A stretch of DNA of 64,000 bases from Shewanella sp. MR-4 (GTDB taxonomy: Bacteria > Pseudomonadota > Gammaproteobacteria > Enterobacterales > Shewanellaceae): positions 3,717,001-3,781,000 of the forward strand of contig NC_008321.1 of NCBI RefSeq assembly GCF_000014685.1. Direction: 5' to 3'. A program made the position numbers and the translations under genes. Below, piece by piece: positions 16,529 to 25,047 of the stretch (the first letter of the stretch is position 1; the number at the start of each line of letters is the position of its first letter). The notes below the pieces were generated by a model. That model ran no database searches. It saw only the letters and a program-made list of their open reading frames with translations, and was not told the origin of the DNA.

Positions 16529-17107
16529 GTGTTAAGAATGCTGACTCTGGTGGGAATGATGTTACTCTCCCCCAACCTGCTGGCCGAAGGCCAACCCCGC
16601 TATATCTCGGATAACGTGTTTCTTTATATTCTCAATGGCCCGAGTACAGACTACCGTATCTTAGGCTCAATTGAAGCGGGACAACCTATTACCTTTTTGG
16701 GCGAAACCCAAGGCGATTACTCGAAAATTATCGACCACAAGGGTCGCGAAGGTTGGGTACCGACTAACATGATTAGCTCTACCCCGAGTTTTCGCGAGCA
16801 AGTATCGTCACTCACCAGTGAACTGGCTGAAGCTAAAGCTAAACTGGACGAAGTGATGAATTCAACCGAAAACCATACGGATGAATTGGCCGAGCTAAAA
16901 GCCAAGCTGACCGAAGCCGAAGCGATGCTCAACAAAACCACCCAAGAACGTGACAGTTTGAAAGTGGCCGTGGATCGCAGCGCTCAAGAAGCGCAATTCG
17001 CCCTATGGCGTGAAGGTGGATTGATCGCCGCTGCGGGGTTAGTGATCGGGGTAATTTTGGTGTATCTGCCGAGACCGCAGCGCCGCAATAAAAAGCGTTG
17101 GATGTAA
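16529..17107 (+). CDS. ygiM: SH3-domain membrane protein, YgiM-like
   Basis: 192 residues (TIGR04211 type, E. coli YgiM). A signal peptide is followed by a bacterial SH3 domain (residues about 25-85, with YRILGSIEAGQPITFLGE and GREGWVPTNMI), a coiled coil (ELAEAKAKLDEVMN, residues about 90-150) and one C-terminal membrane helix ending in the basic tail RPQRRNKKRWM. The GTG at 16529 has a GAGA site at good distance; the ATG at 16538 is the alternative. E. coli ygiM is close to ygiF and glnE, and the same set is found here spread over 14 kb. Its cell role is unclear, perhaps envelope-related. Confidence 0.88.
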   Translation: MLRMLTLVGMMLLSPNLLAEGQPRYISDNVFLYILNGPSTDYRILGSIEAGQPITFLGETQGDYSKIIDHKGREGWVPTNMISSTPSFREQVSSLTSELAEAKAKLDEVMNSTENHTDELAELKAKLTEAEAMLNKTTQERDSLKVAVDRSAQEAQFALWREGGLIAAAGLVIGVILVYLPRPQRRNKKRWM

Positions 17108-17140
17108 ATTTTTACGCTAATCGCCGCGAAGTATAAGTAA

Positions 17141-17170
17141 AAGCCAGTGTTTTCAAACACTGGCTTTTTT
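17141..17170 (+). terminator. Intrinsic terminator after ygiM
   Basis: A perfect 12-bp stem AAGCCAGTGTTT / AAACACTGGCTT with a 2-nt loop and a six-T tail. Confidence 0.85.
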
Positions 17171-17262
17171 GTCAATTGAGCGTTACATCTGGCGCGTAAC
17201 AAGCTAATCAAACAATCTTCACATTCTTTCACGCTATAGTGTTGTCCGTCACATTTTGGTTG

Positions 17263-17299
17263 TATAATCTGCGCGCGCAAAGCTTCATATTGTATACAA
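17263..17299 (+). promoter_or_regulatory. Candidate putA promoter and palindromic operator
   Basis: A perfect -10 box TATAAT lies at 17263-17268; the best -35 (TTGTCC at 17242) has a short 15-bp spacer. The perfect 10-bp palindrome TTGTATACAA at 17290-17299 falls about 20 bp after the expected start of transcription, a position suited to a repressor. The cognate regulator is not identifiable here. Confidence 0.45.
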
Positions 17300-17381
17300 A
17301 ATATCAAATGCGTTTCGCGCCCCCCCATTTTTGTTTCAACAATAGAGCCCAAAACAACTGGCCAAGATGGAAGCGATTACT

Positions 17382-20300
17382 ATGTTCAAAGCGAGTGAAG
17401 TGCTGGCAGGCCGCTACGATTCTGCCAATCTCGACGAACTGTTCAAAGCCGTCACCGACAACTATATTGTCGATGAAGAACAATACTTGTCAGAGCTAAT
17501 CAAACTAGTGCCCTCCAGTGATGAAGCCATCGAGCGCGTCACTCGTCGTGCCCACGAACTAGTCAACAAAGTTCGTCAATTCGATAAGAAAGGTTTAATG
17601 GTAGGCATCGACGCCTTCCTGCAGCAATACAGCTTAGAAACACAGGAAGGGATTATCCTGATGTGTTTAGCCGAAGCCCTGCTGCGTATTCCCGATGCGG
17701 CCACCGCCGACGCCTTGATTGAAGATAAACTCTCAGGCGCGAAATGGGATGAACACTTAAGCAAGAGCGATTCGGTTCTGGTTAACGCCTCCACTTGGGG
17801 CCTGATGCTCACTGGCAAAATCGTCAAACTCGATAAAAAAATCGATGGTACGCCAAGCAACCTGTTAAACCGTTTAGTGAATCGTTTAGGTGAGCCTGTG
17901 ATCCGCCAAGCCATGATGGCGGCGATGAAGATCATGGGTAAGCAGTTCGTACTTGGCCGCACCATGAAAGAAGCGCTCAAGAACAGCGAAGACAAGCGTA
18001 AATTAGGTTACACCCACTCCTACGATATGCTGGGTGAAGCTGCGCTGACGCGTAAAGATGCCGAAAAATACTTTAACGATTATGCCAATGCGATTACCGA
18101 GTTAGGCGCGCAAAGCTATAACGAAAGCGAATCACCACGCCCAACCATTTCTATCAAGCTGTCGGCGCTGCACCCACGTTACGAAGTCGCTAACGAAGAC
18201 CGTGTACTGACCGAGCTGTATGACACAGTTATTCGCTTAATTAAGTTAGCCCGTGGCTTAAATATCGGTATTTCTATCGACGCCGAAGAAGTTGACCGCC
18301 TAGAGCTGTCGCTAAAACTGTTCCAAAAACTGTTTAATTCCGACGCCACTAAGGGTTGGGGCTTACTCGGTATCGTGGTGCAAGCTTACTCTAAGCGCGC
18401 CCTGCCTGTGTTGGTATGGTTAACCCGCCTAGCGAAAGAACAAGGCGATGAAATTCCGGTTCGTTTAGTGAAAGGCGCTTATTGGGATAGCGAGCTGAAA
18501 TGGGCACAACAAGCTGGCGAAGCCGCATACCCACTCTACACGCGTAAGGCTGGTACAGACGTGTCTTACTTAGCCTGTGCGCGTTATCTGTTGTCCGATG
18601 CGACACGCGGCGCAATTTACCCACAATTTGCCAGCCACAACGCGCAAACGGTTGCCGCGATTTCCGATATGGCGGGCGATCGTAACCACGAGTTCCAACG
18701 TCTACACGGCATGGGACAAGAGCTGTACGACACTATTCTGTCGGAAGCGGGTGCGAAAGCGGTACGTATCTATGCTCCTATCGGTGCCCATAAAGATCTG
18801 CTGCCCTACTTAGTGCGTCGCCTGCTGGAAAACGGTGCGAACACCTCGTTCGTTCACAAGCTGGTCGATCCTAAAACCCCTATCGAGTCTTTAGTGGTTC
18901 ACCCACTGAAAACCCTGACAGGCTACAAAACCCTGGCTAATAACAAAATCGTTTTACCTAGCGATATCTTCGGTAGTGATCGCAAAAACTCCAAGGGACT
19001 CAACATGAACATCATTTCAGAAGCAGAGCCATTCTTCGCGGCCTTAGACAAATTTAAATCGACGCAGTGGCAAGCGGGCCCTCTGGTTAATGGTCAAACC
19101 TTAACTGGCGAGCACAAAACCGTTGTTAGCCCATTCGATACCACCCAAACCGTGGGTCAAGTGGCCTTTGCCGACAAAGCGGCTATCGAACAAGCTGTCG
19201 CCTCTGCCGATGCTGCGTTTGCAACTTGGACTCGTACTCCCGTTGAAGTGCGCGCCTCAGCCCTGCAAAAGCTGGCGGATCTGTTAGAAGAAAACCGCGA
19301 AGAACTGATTGCTCTGTGTACCCGTGAGGCTGGCAAGAGCATTCAAGACGGTATCGACGAAGTGCGTGAAGCCGTAGACTTCTGCCGCTACTACGCGGTG
19401 CAAGCTAAGAAGCTGATGTCAAAACCTGAACTGCTCCCAGGCCCAACGGGTGAGTTAAACGAACTCTTCCTCCAAGGTCGCGGTGTGTTCGTCTGTATCA
19501 GCCCATGGAACTTCCCATTGGCGATCTTCTTAGGCCAAGTTTCGGCAGCACTGGCGGCGGGTAACACTGTCGTTGCTAAACCTGCTGAACAGACTTCAAT
19601 CATTGGTTACCGCGCAGTGCAGTTAGCACACCAAGCGGGTATTCCAACGGACGTGCTGCAATATCTACCAGGCACAGGCGCTACCGTAGGTAACGCGCTG
19701 ACGGCTGATGAGCGCATCGGCGGCGTATGTTTTACCGGTTCAACTGGCACAGCCAAACTCATCAACCGCACACTGGCAAACCGTGAAGGCGCAATCATTC
19801 CGTTAATCGCCGAAACCGGTGGTCAAAACGCTATGGTGGTTGACTCTACTTCTCAGCCAGAACAAGTGGTTAACGATGTAGTATCTTCATCCTTCACCAG
19901 TGCGGGTCAACGCTGCTCGGCGCTGCGTGTACTCTTCCTACAGGAAGATATTGCAGACCGCGTAATCGATGTACTCCAAGGTGCGATGGATGAGTTAGTG
20001 ATTGGCAACCCAAGTTCAGTGAAAACCGACGTAGGCCCAGTTATCGATGCGACCGCGAAGGCTAACCTTGACGCCCATATCGACCACATCAAGCAAGTTG
20101 GTAAGCTGATCAAGCAAATGTCTCTGCCTGCGGGTACCGAGAATGGCCACTTTGTGTCACCAACGGCCGTTGAAATTGACTCAATCAGAGTGCTTGAAAA
20201 AGAACACTTTGGTCCAATCCTGCACGTGATCCGTTACAAGGCATCTGAACTTGCCCATGTGATCGATGAAATCAACAGCACAGGTTTTGGCTTAACCTTA

Positions 20301-20561
20301 GGTATCCACAGCCGTAACGAAGGCCATGCCCTCGAAGTGGCTGACAAGGTTAACGTAGGTAACGTGTACATCAACCGTAACCAAATCGGTGCAGTCGTTG
20401 GCGTACAGCCTTTCGGCGGTCAAGGTCTGTCGGGCACTGGTCCAAAAGCCGGTGGTCCACACTACTTAACTCGCTTCGTGACTGAAAAGACTCGCACTAA
20501 TAACATCACCGCTATCGGTGGTAACGCCACACTGTTATCACTGGGTGATAGCGACGCCTAA
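17382..20561 (+). CDS. putA: Bifunctional proline dehydrogenase / glutamate semialdehyde dehydrogenase
   Basis: PutA oxidises proline to glutamate in two steps. From the ATG at 17382 the protein has 1059 residues. The FAD-binding proline dehydrogenase barrel occupies about 190-490 (KLSALHPRY, RLVKGAYWDSELKWAQ). The aldehyde dehydrogenase domain occupies about 560-1000 (CISPWNFPLAIF, catalytic Glu in IAETGGQNAM, catalytic Cys in SAGQRCSALR). Unlike the 1320-residue E. coli enzyme, it lacks the N-terminal ribbon-helix-helix, so it should not repress its own gene. The ATG five codons upstream is possible, but 17382 has a GGAAG site at 8 bp. Confidence 0.95.
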   Translation: MFKASEVLAGRYDSANLDELFKAVTDNYIVDEEQYLSELIKLVPSSDEAIERVTRRAHELVNKVRQFDKKGLMVGIDAFLQQYSLETQEGIILMCLAEALLRIPDAATADALIEDKLSGAKWDEHLSKSDSVLVNASTWGLMLTGKIVKLDKKIDGTPSNLLNRLVNRLGEPVIRQAMMAAMKIMGKQFVLGRTMKEALKNSEDKRKLGYTHSYDMLGEAALTRKDAEKYFNDYANAITELGAQSYNESESPRPTISIKLSALHPRYEVANEDRVLTELYDTVIRLIKLARGLNIGISIDAEEVDRLELSLKLFQKLFNSDATKGWGLLGIVVQAYSKRALPVLVWLTRLAKEQGDEIPVRLVKGAYWDSELKWAQQAGEAAYPLYTRKAGTDVSYLACARYLLSDATRGAIYPQFASHNAQTVAAISDMAGDRNHEFQRLHGMGQELYDTILSEAGAKAVRIYAPIGAHKDLLPYLVRRLLENGANTSFVHKLVDPKTPIESLVVHPLKTLTGYKTLANNKIVLPSDIFGSDRKNSKGLNMNIISEAEPFFAALDKFKSTQWQAGPLVNGQTLTGEHKTVVSPFDTTQTVGQVAFADKAAIEQAVASADAAFATWTRTPVEVRASALQKLADLLEENREELIALCTREAGKSIQDGIDEVREAVDFCRYYAVQAKKLMSKPELLPGPTGELNELFLQGRGVFVCISPWNFPLAIFLGQVSAALAAGNTVVAKPAEQTSIIGYRAVQLAHQAGIPTDVLQYLPGTGATVGNALTADERIGGVCFTGSTGTAKLINRTLANREGAIIPLIAETGGQNAMVVDSTSQPEQVVNDVVSSSFTSAGQRCSALRVLFLQEDIADRVIDVLQGAMDELVIGNPSSVKTDVGPVIDATAKANLDAHIDHIKQVGKLIKQMSLPAGTENGHFVSPTAVEIDSIRVLEKEHFGPILHVIRYKASELAHVIDEINSTGFGLTLGIHSRNEGHALEVADKVNVGNVYINRNQIGAVVGVQPFGGQGLSGTGPKAGGPHYLTRFVTEKTRTNNITAIGGNATLLSLGDSDA

Positions 20562-20607
20562 GCTTGCTCACATCTTCAGCTTTAAGCTAAGACTATTCCA
20601 TAAAGTT

Positions 20608-20634
20608 AAGGCCAGACATTGTCTGGCCTTTTTT
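20608..20634 (+). terminator. Intrinsic terminator after putA
   Basis: A perfect 10-bp stem AAGGCCAGAC / GTCTGGCCTT with a 3-nt loop and a six-T tail. Confidence 0.85.
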
Positions 20635-20642
20635 ACTTCATT

Positions 20643-21306
20643 AATCAAAGTCGTGGGGCTTCACCCCACACCCGACCAAGGAGGACTGCTCGTCCTATCC
20701 TCCTTGGATGCTCCAAGACGCCCCAACGGAGTTGAAAGCCCCTTGTGCTCATTGCCAAATTTGCTATCGCTTCCGAAGGATGCGTCCCTGCACCTGCGAA
20801 AGCTAGTCGGTCATCCATGACCGAACTCACGCAATTTGTCTATTCGCCCTGCGGCAACTCCGAGGGGAGGTGTATTCTGTTACTTCAGAGTTAACAGTTA
20901 ATCCCAAGAGAGTGGTGACTATCCCTCCATGAATACGCGAGTGTAAAAATAAAACTATATATCAATACGTTATATTGACTTGAAACACATAAAAACCGCT
21001 ACAGCAAAAAACAGGACATGCGCAGATCTTTGGGGATTAATAGCTCACACAATTGCGTCAAGAGTTCACCTTCTCCTGCGAAGTTGCAGAAGGGCGTTGA
21101 AGAAAATCGCGTGACGCAGACAGGACGTCTGCGTAGCTTTCGGGGGGAAGGTACGCCCCATCGGAAGCGTTAGCGATTTTCGAATAAGCACGAAGCCACT
21201 CATCAATGCATGTAACTTCGCTAGGGACGCCGGGGGATTTCCAAAAGGGGAACAGGCGTTTTTCCCCTTTTGGTCGGGTGTGGGGTGAAGCCCCACGACT
21301 TTGATT
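20643..21306. repeat. 664-bp non-coding element with perfect 37-bp inverted ends
   Basis: The 37 bases at 20643-20679 are repeated exactly, in reverse complement, at 21270-21306. Each end folds on itself (GTGGGG-CTTCA-CCCCAC). Next to each end is a second hairpin: CCAAGGAGGA / TCCTCCTTGG (20676-20707) on the left and CCAAAAGGGG / CCCCTTTTGG (21241-21273) on the right. Further perfect stems are TCGGTCAT / ATGACCGA (20807-20824) and ACGCAGAC / GTCTGCGT (21114-21134). No convincing gene lies inside; the reading frames there are repeat translation. It looks like an interspersed MITE-like or composite palindromic element. No target-site duplication is obvious. Confidence 0.7.
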
Positions 21307-21568
21307 CACCTCGGCCGTTAGGCCATGATTCGAGATTCGTGACACAACCCCTACGCATTTTTCTCACTCACTTACCTGACATGAATGTCCTCAAAACTGA
21401 GTCTCACCAAGCAAGCGGTTTCAAAGCCAATGTGAGCGGCTTCAAATTGTGAATAGGCAAGATTTGAAAGCGATATGAGGGGATTGCGCCTAAGAGATAA
21501 AAACCTTCATAATCGCCATTCAATCAACCGATTTTTTACTTTCTCAAAGTCACTTTCTCAAGGTAACT
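21307..21568. other. Intergenic sequence upstream of the DUF599 gene
   Basis: No gene is seen. GCGG-TTTCAAA and GCGGCTTCAAA occur 19 bp apart near 21418-21446 as a short imperfect direct repeat of unknown meaning. The DUF599 start is preceded by an AAGG site. Confidence 0.4.
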
Positions 21569-22303
21569 ATGACATTCTCGCTATTAGATATTTCTGCACT
21601 GACGTGGTTTATCGTTTCTTGGGCTGGCTATACAGCTTTTGCCCGACGTAAGGCGAAGGATACCGACTGTATTGCCCGTGGCCTGCATAAGCACCGAATT
21701 TACTGGATGCTCGAGCTGATGACTCGAGGCGTGCGCGTTGGCGATGCGGCGTTATTAGCGAACCTTGAGCGTAATATTGCCTTTTTTGCCTCAACCACAC
21801 TGTTCGTGCTCGCGGGGGTATTAACCTTATTTGCCCAAGTTGAACGCCTCGAAGCCGTGATCGCCACTATTCCCTATGCTACGCCGCCGAACCACTCCTT
21901 AGTCCAAGTGAAGTTGGCGCTATTAGTGGTGATCTTCGTAATGGCGTTTTTCCAATTTACCTGGTCGATGCGCCAATACGGCTTTGTGAACGTGATGATA
22001 GGCGCAGGCCCCATGGATAGCGAAGGCGCCAATGACAACCTCAAAGCCTACGCGCGGCAAATGGCAACGGTGCAAGACCAAGCCGCCCATTCCTATAACT
22101 ATGGCCTGCGGGCGTACTACTTTTCGATGGCCGTGCTCTGCTGGTTTGTGCACCCGATACTGTTTATTTTGGCTAGCCTGTTTGTGGTGGTCACCCTGTA
22201 TCGCCGCGAATTTAAATCCCGCGCCGTAATAGCCATTACCGCCGCCAAGGCACATTTAGGCAGCGAATATCAGGCGCGAGAAAACCAGCGCCAATCTAAG
22301 TAG
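21569..22303 (+). CDS. DUF599 family membrane protein
   Basis: A 244-residue inner-membrane protein of the DUF599 family. It has about four hydrophobic segments: residues 5-25, 70-95, 115-135 and 190-220. Conserved-looking pieces are RIYWMLELMTRGVRVGDAAL and NLERNIAFFASTTLFVLAGV, with NYGLRAYYFS before the last helix pair. No function is established for the family. It is transcribed alone: the non-coding element lies upstream and a strong hairpin follows the stop. Assignment is by family resemblance. Confidence 0.8.
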   Translation: MTFSLLDISALTWFIVSWAGYTAFARRKAKDTDCIARGLHKHRIYWMLELMTRGVRVGDAALLANLERNIAFFASTTLFVLAGVLTLFAQVERLEAVIATIPYATPPNHSLVQVKLALLVVIFVMAFFQFTWSMRQYGFVNVMIGAGPMDSEGANDNLKAYARQMATVQDQAAHSYNYGLRAYYFSMAVLCWFVHPILFILASLFVVVTLYRREFKSRAVIAITAAKAHLGSEYQARENQRQSK

Positions 22304-22316
22304 TCCCAGCCAACCT

Positions 22317-22350
22317 AAGACTGCGCCAGCCAAAGCGCAGTCTTATTCTT
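22317..22350 (+). terminator. Intrinsic terminator after DUF599 gene
   Basis: A perfect 10-bp stem AAGACTGCGC / GCGCAGTCTT with an 8-nt loop and a short T-rich tail. Confidence 0.7.
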
Positions 22351-22397
22351 GTTCTATACTCATTGGGTTAATCACCAATCAATAATGGGAGTGAGCC

Positions 22398-22577
22398 ATG
22401 AGTGATAATCTGTTAACTGTGGATGAAGTATGCAAGTTGCTGGATAAGAGTCCGGCAACGATCAAACGCTATGCGCGGGAAAACCTGCTCAGCAGTGTGA
22501 AAGACGGTGAAGAATTGCGATTCCCCGAAGAAGAGGTCAAACGTTACTTAGCCTTTTCGCAGCGCTTAGGAAGATAA
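22398..22577 (+). CDS. Small helix-turn-helix (MerR/excisionase-type) protein
   Basis: A 59-residue protein with a good GGGAG ribosome site. It is nearly all one domain: LTVDEVCKLLDKSPATIKRY is the helix-turn-helix, followed by a wing (GEELRFPEEEVKRYL). This matches the winged-HTH fold shared by MerR N-termini and phage excisionases. Alone it would bind DNA as an architectural or regulatory factor. No integrase, phage or plasmid gene is nearby, so an excisionase role is not supported. It stands alone between the DUF599 terminator and the convergent adenylate cyclase gene. Confidence 0.8.
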   Translation: MSDNLLTVDEVCKLLDKSPATIKRYARENLLSSVKDGEELRFPEEEVKRYLAFSQRLGR

Positions 22578-22628
22578 GCCGCCGCGCCTTTTATCGATTC
22601 ATCCCCAAATGGACTTGGGATGCCTCGC

Positions 22629-23243
22629 TTATCCTTGTATAGCCATCTGTAACTGTCTGTAAGATAAAAACTCCCGTTGTGATTCCTCTAGCCCAAGTTC
22701 TGCGGCTAAGGCGAGGAGCTGCGCCTCATAGATTGGCAGCTTAGCTTCATCATTAGTCATAATAGCAAGCTCGGCAAAGTCACCTAAGCCTTCGAGCCAA
22801 TCAAGCGTTAAGTGAAATTCCCCGAGAAAATACACGCTGCGGCGTTTTTTAATCTCAAGCACACATTGATAACCTAAAGTCCGCAGCATACTTTTGGCCT
22901 TGTTGGCATCCGTGATATTAACCGCCTCACAGCGGTCCTTCTCGGGCCCTTTCACAATCCACAGCATGATGCCAGAGGGCTGCATCTCGCGAATACACAG
23001 GCTTTTATGCTCAGCCGCTAAGGATGCTGTTGGTGAATCAAAATAGCAGTCATGCTCAAGATTATCCTCGAGCATCACCTCAGGGGATTTGGCACTTAAA
23101 CGTGCCCAAAAGGCCTCGCGGTCCGTGAGTCGATACTTAAGCTCTACCTCAAACTTACCGTTAAAATGGGCGTTAATTTGCGGAGCGAATTCTTTTGGCG
23201 CCAATTCTTTTGGTGCAAGGTCTGCTGGCATAGGGTTATTCAT
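22629..23243 (-). CDS. cyaB: Class IV adenylate cyclase (CYTH family)
   Basis: 204 residues. The CYTH fold starts with KFEVELKYR (E-x-E-x-K) near residue 31, then LCIREMQPSGIMLWIVKGP, RCEAVNI, LGYQCVLEIKKRRSVYF and GLGDFAELAIM. These closely match the class IV cyclases of Aeromonas and Yersinia, which make cAMP from ATP. A proline- and alanine-rich leader with three APKE/APKE/APQ units precedes the domain and is absent from the Yersinia protein; it may be mis-start or slippage-prone DNA. A second CYTH enzyme is encoded at 12.6 kb. It lies 52 bp downstream of cydC and may be co-transcribed. Confidence 0.88.
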   Translation of the reverse strand: MNNPMPADLAPKELAPKEFAPQINAHFNGKFEVELKYRLTDREAFWARLSAKSPEVMLEDNLEHDCYFDSPTASLAAEHKSLCIREMQPSGIMLWIVKGPEKDRCEAVNITDANKAKSMLRTLGYQCVLEIKKRRSVYFLGEFHLTLDWLEGLGDFAELAIMTNDEAKLPIYEAQLLALAAELGLEESQREFLSYRQLQMAIQG

Positions 23244-23295
23244 ATAAAGGCTTCACTCCTGCTGCGCGTATTTCTCACCCATTCGACATCCAGAC

Positions 23296-25047
23296 TTAAG
23301 CTAAGCGACGATAGAGCGCCTGATAGGCGGGGCAAGTTTGAAGTAACTGCTGATGATCGCCCGATGCCACAATTTGCCCCTCGGCGAGGAGGTGAATTTG
23401 GTCCATCTTGGCCATCGCCGTTAATCGATGGCTGATCATTAGCAGGGTTTTATCCTTTGCGAATTCAAGCAGTAAACTTAAGATCTCCCGCTCGGTGCGC
23501 TTATCTAAGCCCTCGGTTGGCTCATCTAACAGTAACAAAGGCGCATCACGGAGCAATGCCCTTGCCACGCCAATACGGCGCTGCTCACCGCCCGATAACT
23601 GCCGGCCGCCCTCACCAATCCACATATCGAGAGGCTTGTCGCCTTTAAGTAATTCGCCTAAACCAACCTGCTGTAATACTTGGATAAAACGCTCGTCATT
23701 AGCGGTACGCTTTTGCCCTTCTGGCACAGGCAAGGCAATAGCAAGGTTCTCCCGCAGCGTGCCCGCGTACAGGTAAATTCGCTGGCTCACGACTGTCATC
23801 GCCGATCTTAAGGCAGCCTCGCTATAGTCCGTCAGCGGCTGACCATCTAGGCAAATTTGGCCACGCTGCGCCTGCCATTCACGGGTGATTAAGGACAATA
23901 AACTGGATTTACCGCAGCCCGTTGCGCCCAATAACGCCACCTTTTGCCCGGGCTCTACCGTTAAGGATAAGCCCTGCAGTACGCTCTGGTTATCGTGATA
24001 GCCAAAATGGATATCCGTCATCTGCAGCCCGCCCGATGTCGCCTTAAGCGTTGAATCTTCGCTAAAACGAATATCGCTTTCTTGCTCGGTGATTTCGTGA
24101 ATTCGTGTCGCCGCCAGCACACAGCCCGACAAATGTTGGAAAGCACCCGCGATTGGCATCATCATTTCGACGCAGGCCATAGTGGCAAACACCATCAAGG
24201 CAAACATAGGGCCGGGAGGCACGGCATCGCCCACGCCATTGGCGGCTAAAAATAGCATCATGATGAGTGCCGAGCCTGTCGCGAGGATCAGCATGGCTTG
24301 GCTCAAGGCGGTGATATTCGCCATCGCCCCTTGGCTGGCAAATAACGCCTGCTCGGCCTCATCGAGCTTGTGTCTGTATCTGGCGTTCGCACCAAATAAA
24401 CTCAGCTCAGCTTGGCCCTGCAGCATCTCAAGCAACTGCACCCGATATTGGCGTTTGGTCTCCAACATATTGCGACTTGGCTCATGCCCAAGCCGATAAA
24501 ACAGCAATGGTAGCAGCAGCCAAACCACCACTAAAAACAGGCATAAACTTAAGGCCAGCTTGGCATCAAACCATGCGAGGAACAGATATAACAACGCCGT
24601 CATCAGCAAGGAAGCCGCCATCGGCGTCAACAATCGTAAATACAGATGGTCGAGTGTATCTATATCCGCCACGAGGCGGTTTAGCATATCCGCACGGCGC
24701 AGACCCTGCAGATTTTTAGCGCTAAGTGGGAAGAGTTTTCGCCACGCCCACACTCTGAGTTCAGTCAGTAATTTAAAGGTCGCCTCATGGGTCGCGAGGC
24801 GCTCACCGTAACGACTGGCCGTTCGCGCGATAGAAAGAAAACGCACGCCACCTGCGGGAGTAAAAAAGTTAAAGGATTGGGAGCCGATAACCGTTAATCC
24901 CGCCACCGCCGTCGCCGATAAAAACCAACCCGACAGCGACAATAAACCAATCCCCGCCATGAGTGTGGTTAGGGTGAGTACAAGCCCAACGGCCATCATC
25001 AACCATTGGTGGGAGAACAACCGAATAAAGGGAAGGAGTATTTTCAT
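23296..25047 (-). CDS. cydC: Heterodimeric ABC exporter subunit CydC
   Basis: 583 residues. The first 310 contain six membrane helices. The nucleotide-binding domain has Walker A LLGATGCGKSSL, signature LSGGEQRRIGVARAL, Walker B LLLLDEPTEGLDKRTE and the H-loop MISHRL. With CydD it exports cysteine and glutathione and is needed to assemble cytochrome bd oxidase. The start codon overlaps the cydD stop by 4 bp (ATGA), so translation is coupled. Order cydD-cydC and length match E. coli. Confidence 0.95.
   Translation of the reverse strand: MKILLPFIRLFSHQWLMMAVGLVLTLTTLMAGIGLLSLSGWFLSATAVAGLTVIGSQSFNFFTPAGGVRFLSIARTASRYGERLATHEATFKLLTELRVWAWRKLFPLSAKNLQGLRRADMLNRLVADIDTLDHLYLRLLTPMAASLLMTALLYLFLAWFDAKLALSLCLFLVVVWLLLPLLFYRLGHEPSRNMLETKRQYRVQLLEMLQGQAELSLFGANARYRHKLDEAEQALFASQGAMANITALSQAMLILATGSALIMMLFLAANGVGDAVPPGPMFALMVFATMACVEMMMPIAGAFQHLSGCVLAATRIHEITEQESDIRFSEDSTLKATSGGLQMTDIHFGYHDNQSVLQGLSLTVEPGQKVALLGATGCGKSSLLSLITREWQAQRGQICLDGQPLTDYSEAALRSAMTVVSQRIYLYAGTLRENLAIALPVPEGQKRTANDERFIQVLQQVGLGELLKGDKPLDMWIGEGGRQLSGGEQRRIGVARALLRDAPLLLLDEPTEGLDKRTEREILSLLLEFAKDKTLLMISHRLTAMAKMDQIHLLAEGQIVASGDHQQLLQTCPAYQALYRRLA

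Noticed and set aside
20518..20820. Open frame of 100 codons after putA
   Set aside because: It overlaps the putA end, the terminator and the left arm of the inverted-repeat element; the translation is repeat sequence without a ribosome site.
21058..21345. Open frame of 95 codons containing GASPHTRPKGEKR
   Set aside because: It translates the right arm of the repeat element; such frames recur wherever this kind of repeat occurs and are not genes.
22398..22577. Small HTH gene as a phage excisionase marking a mobile element
   Set aside because: No integrase, att-like repeat or phage gene is nearby.
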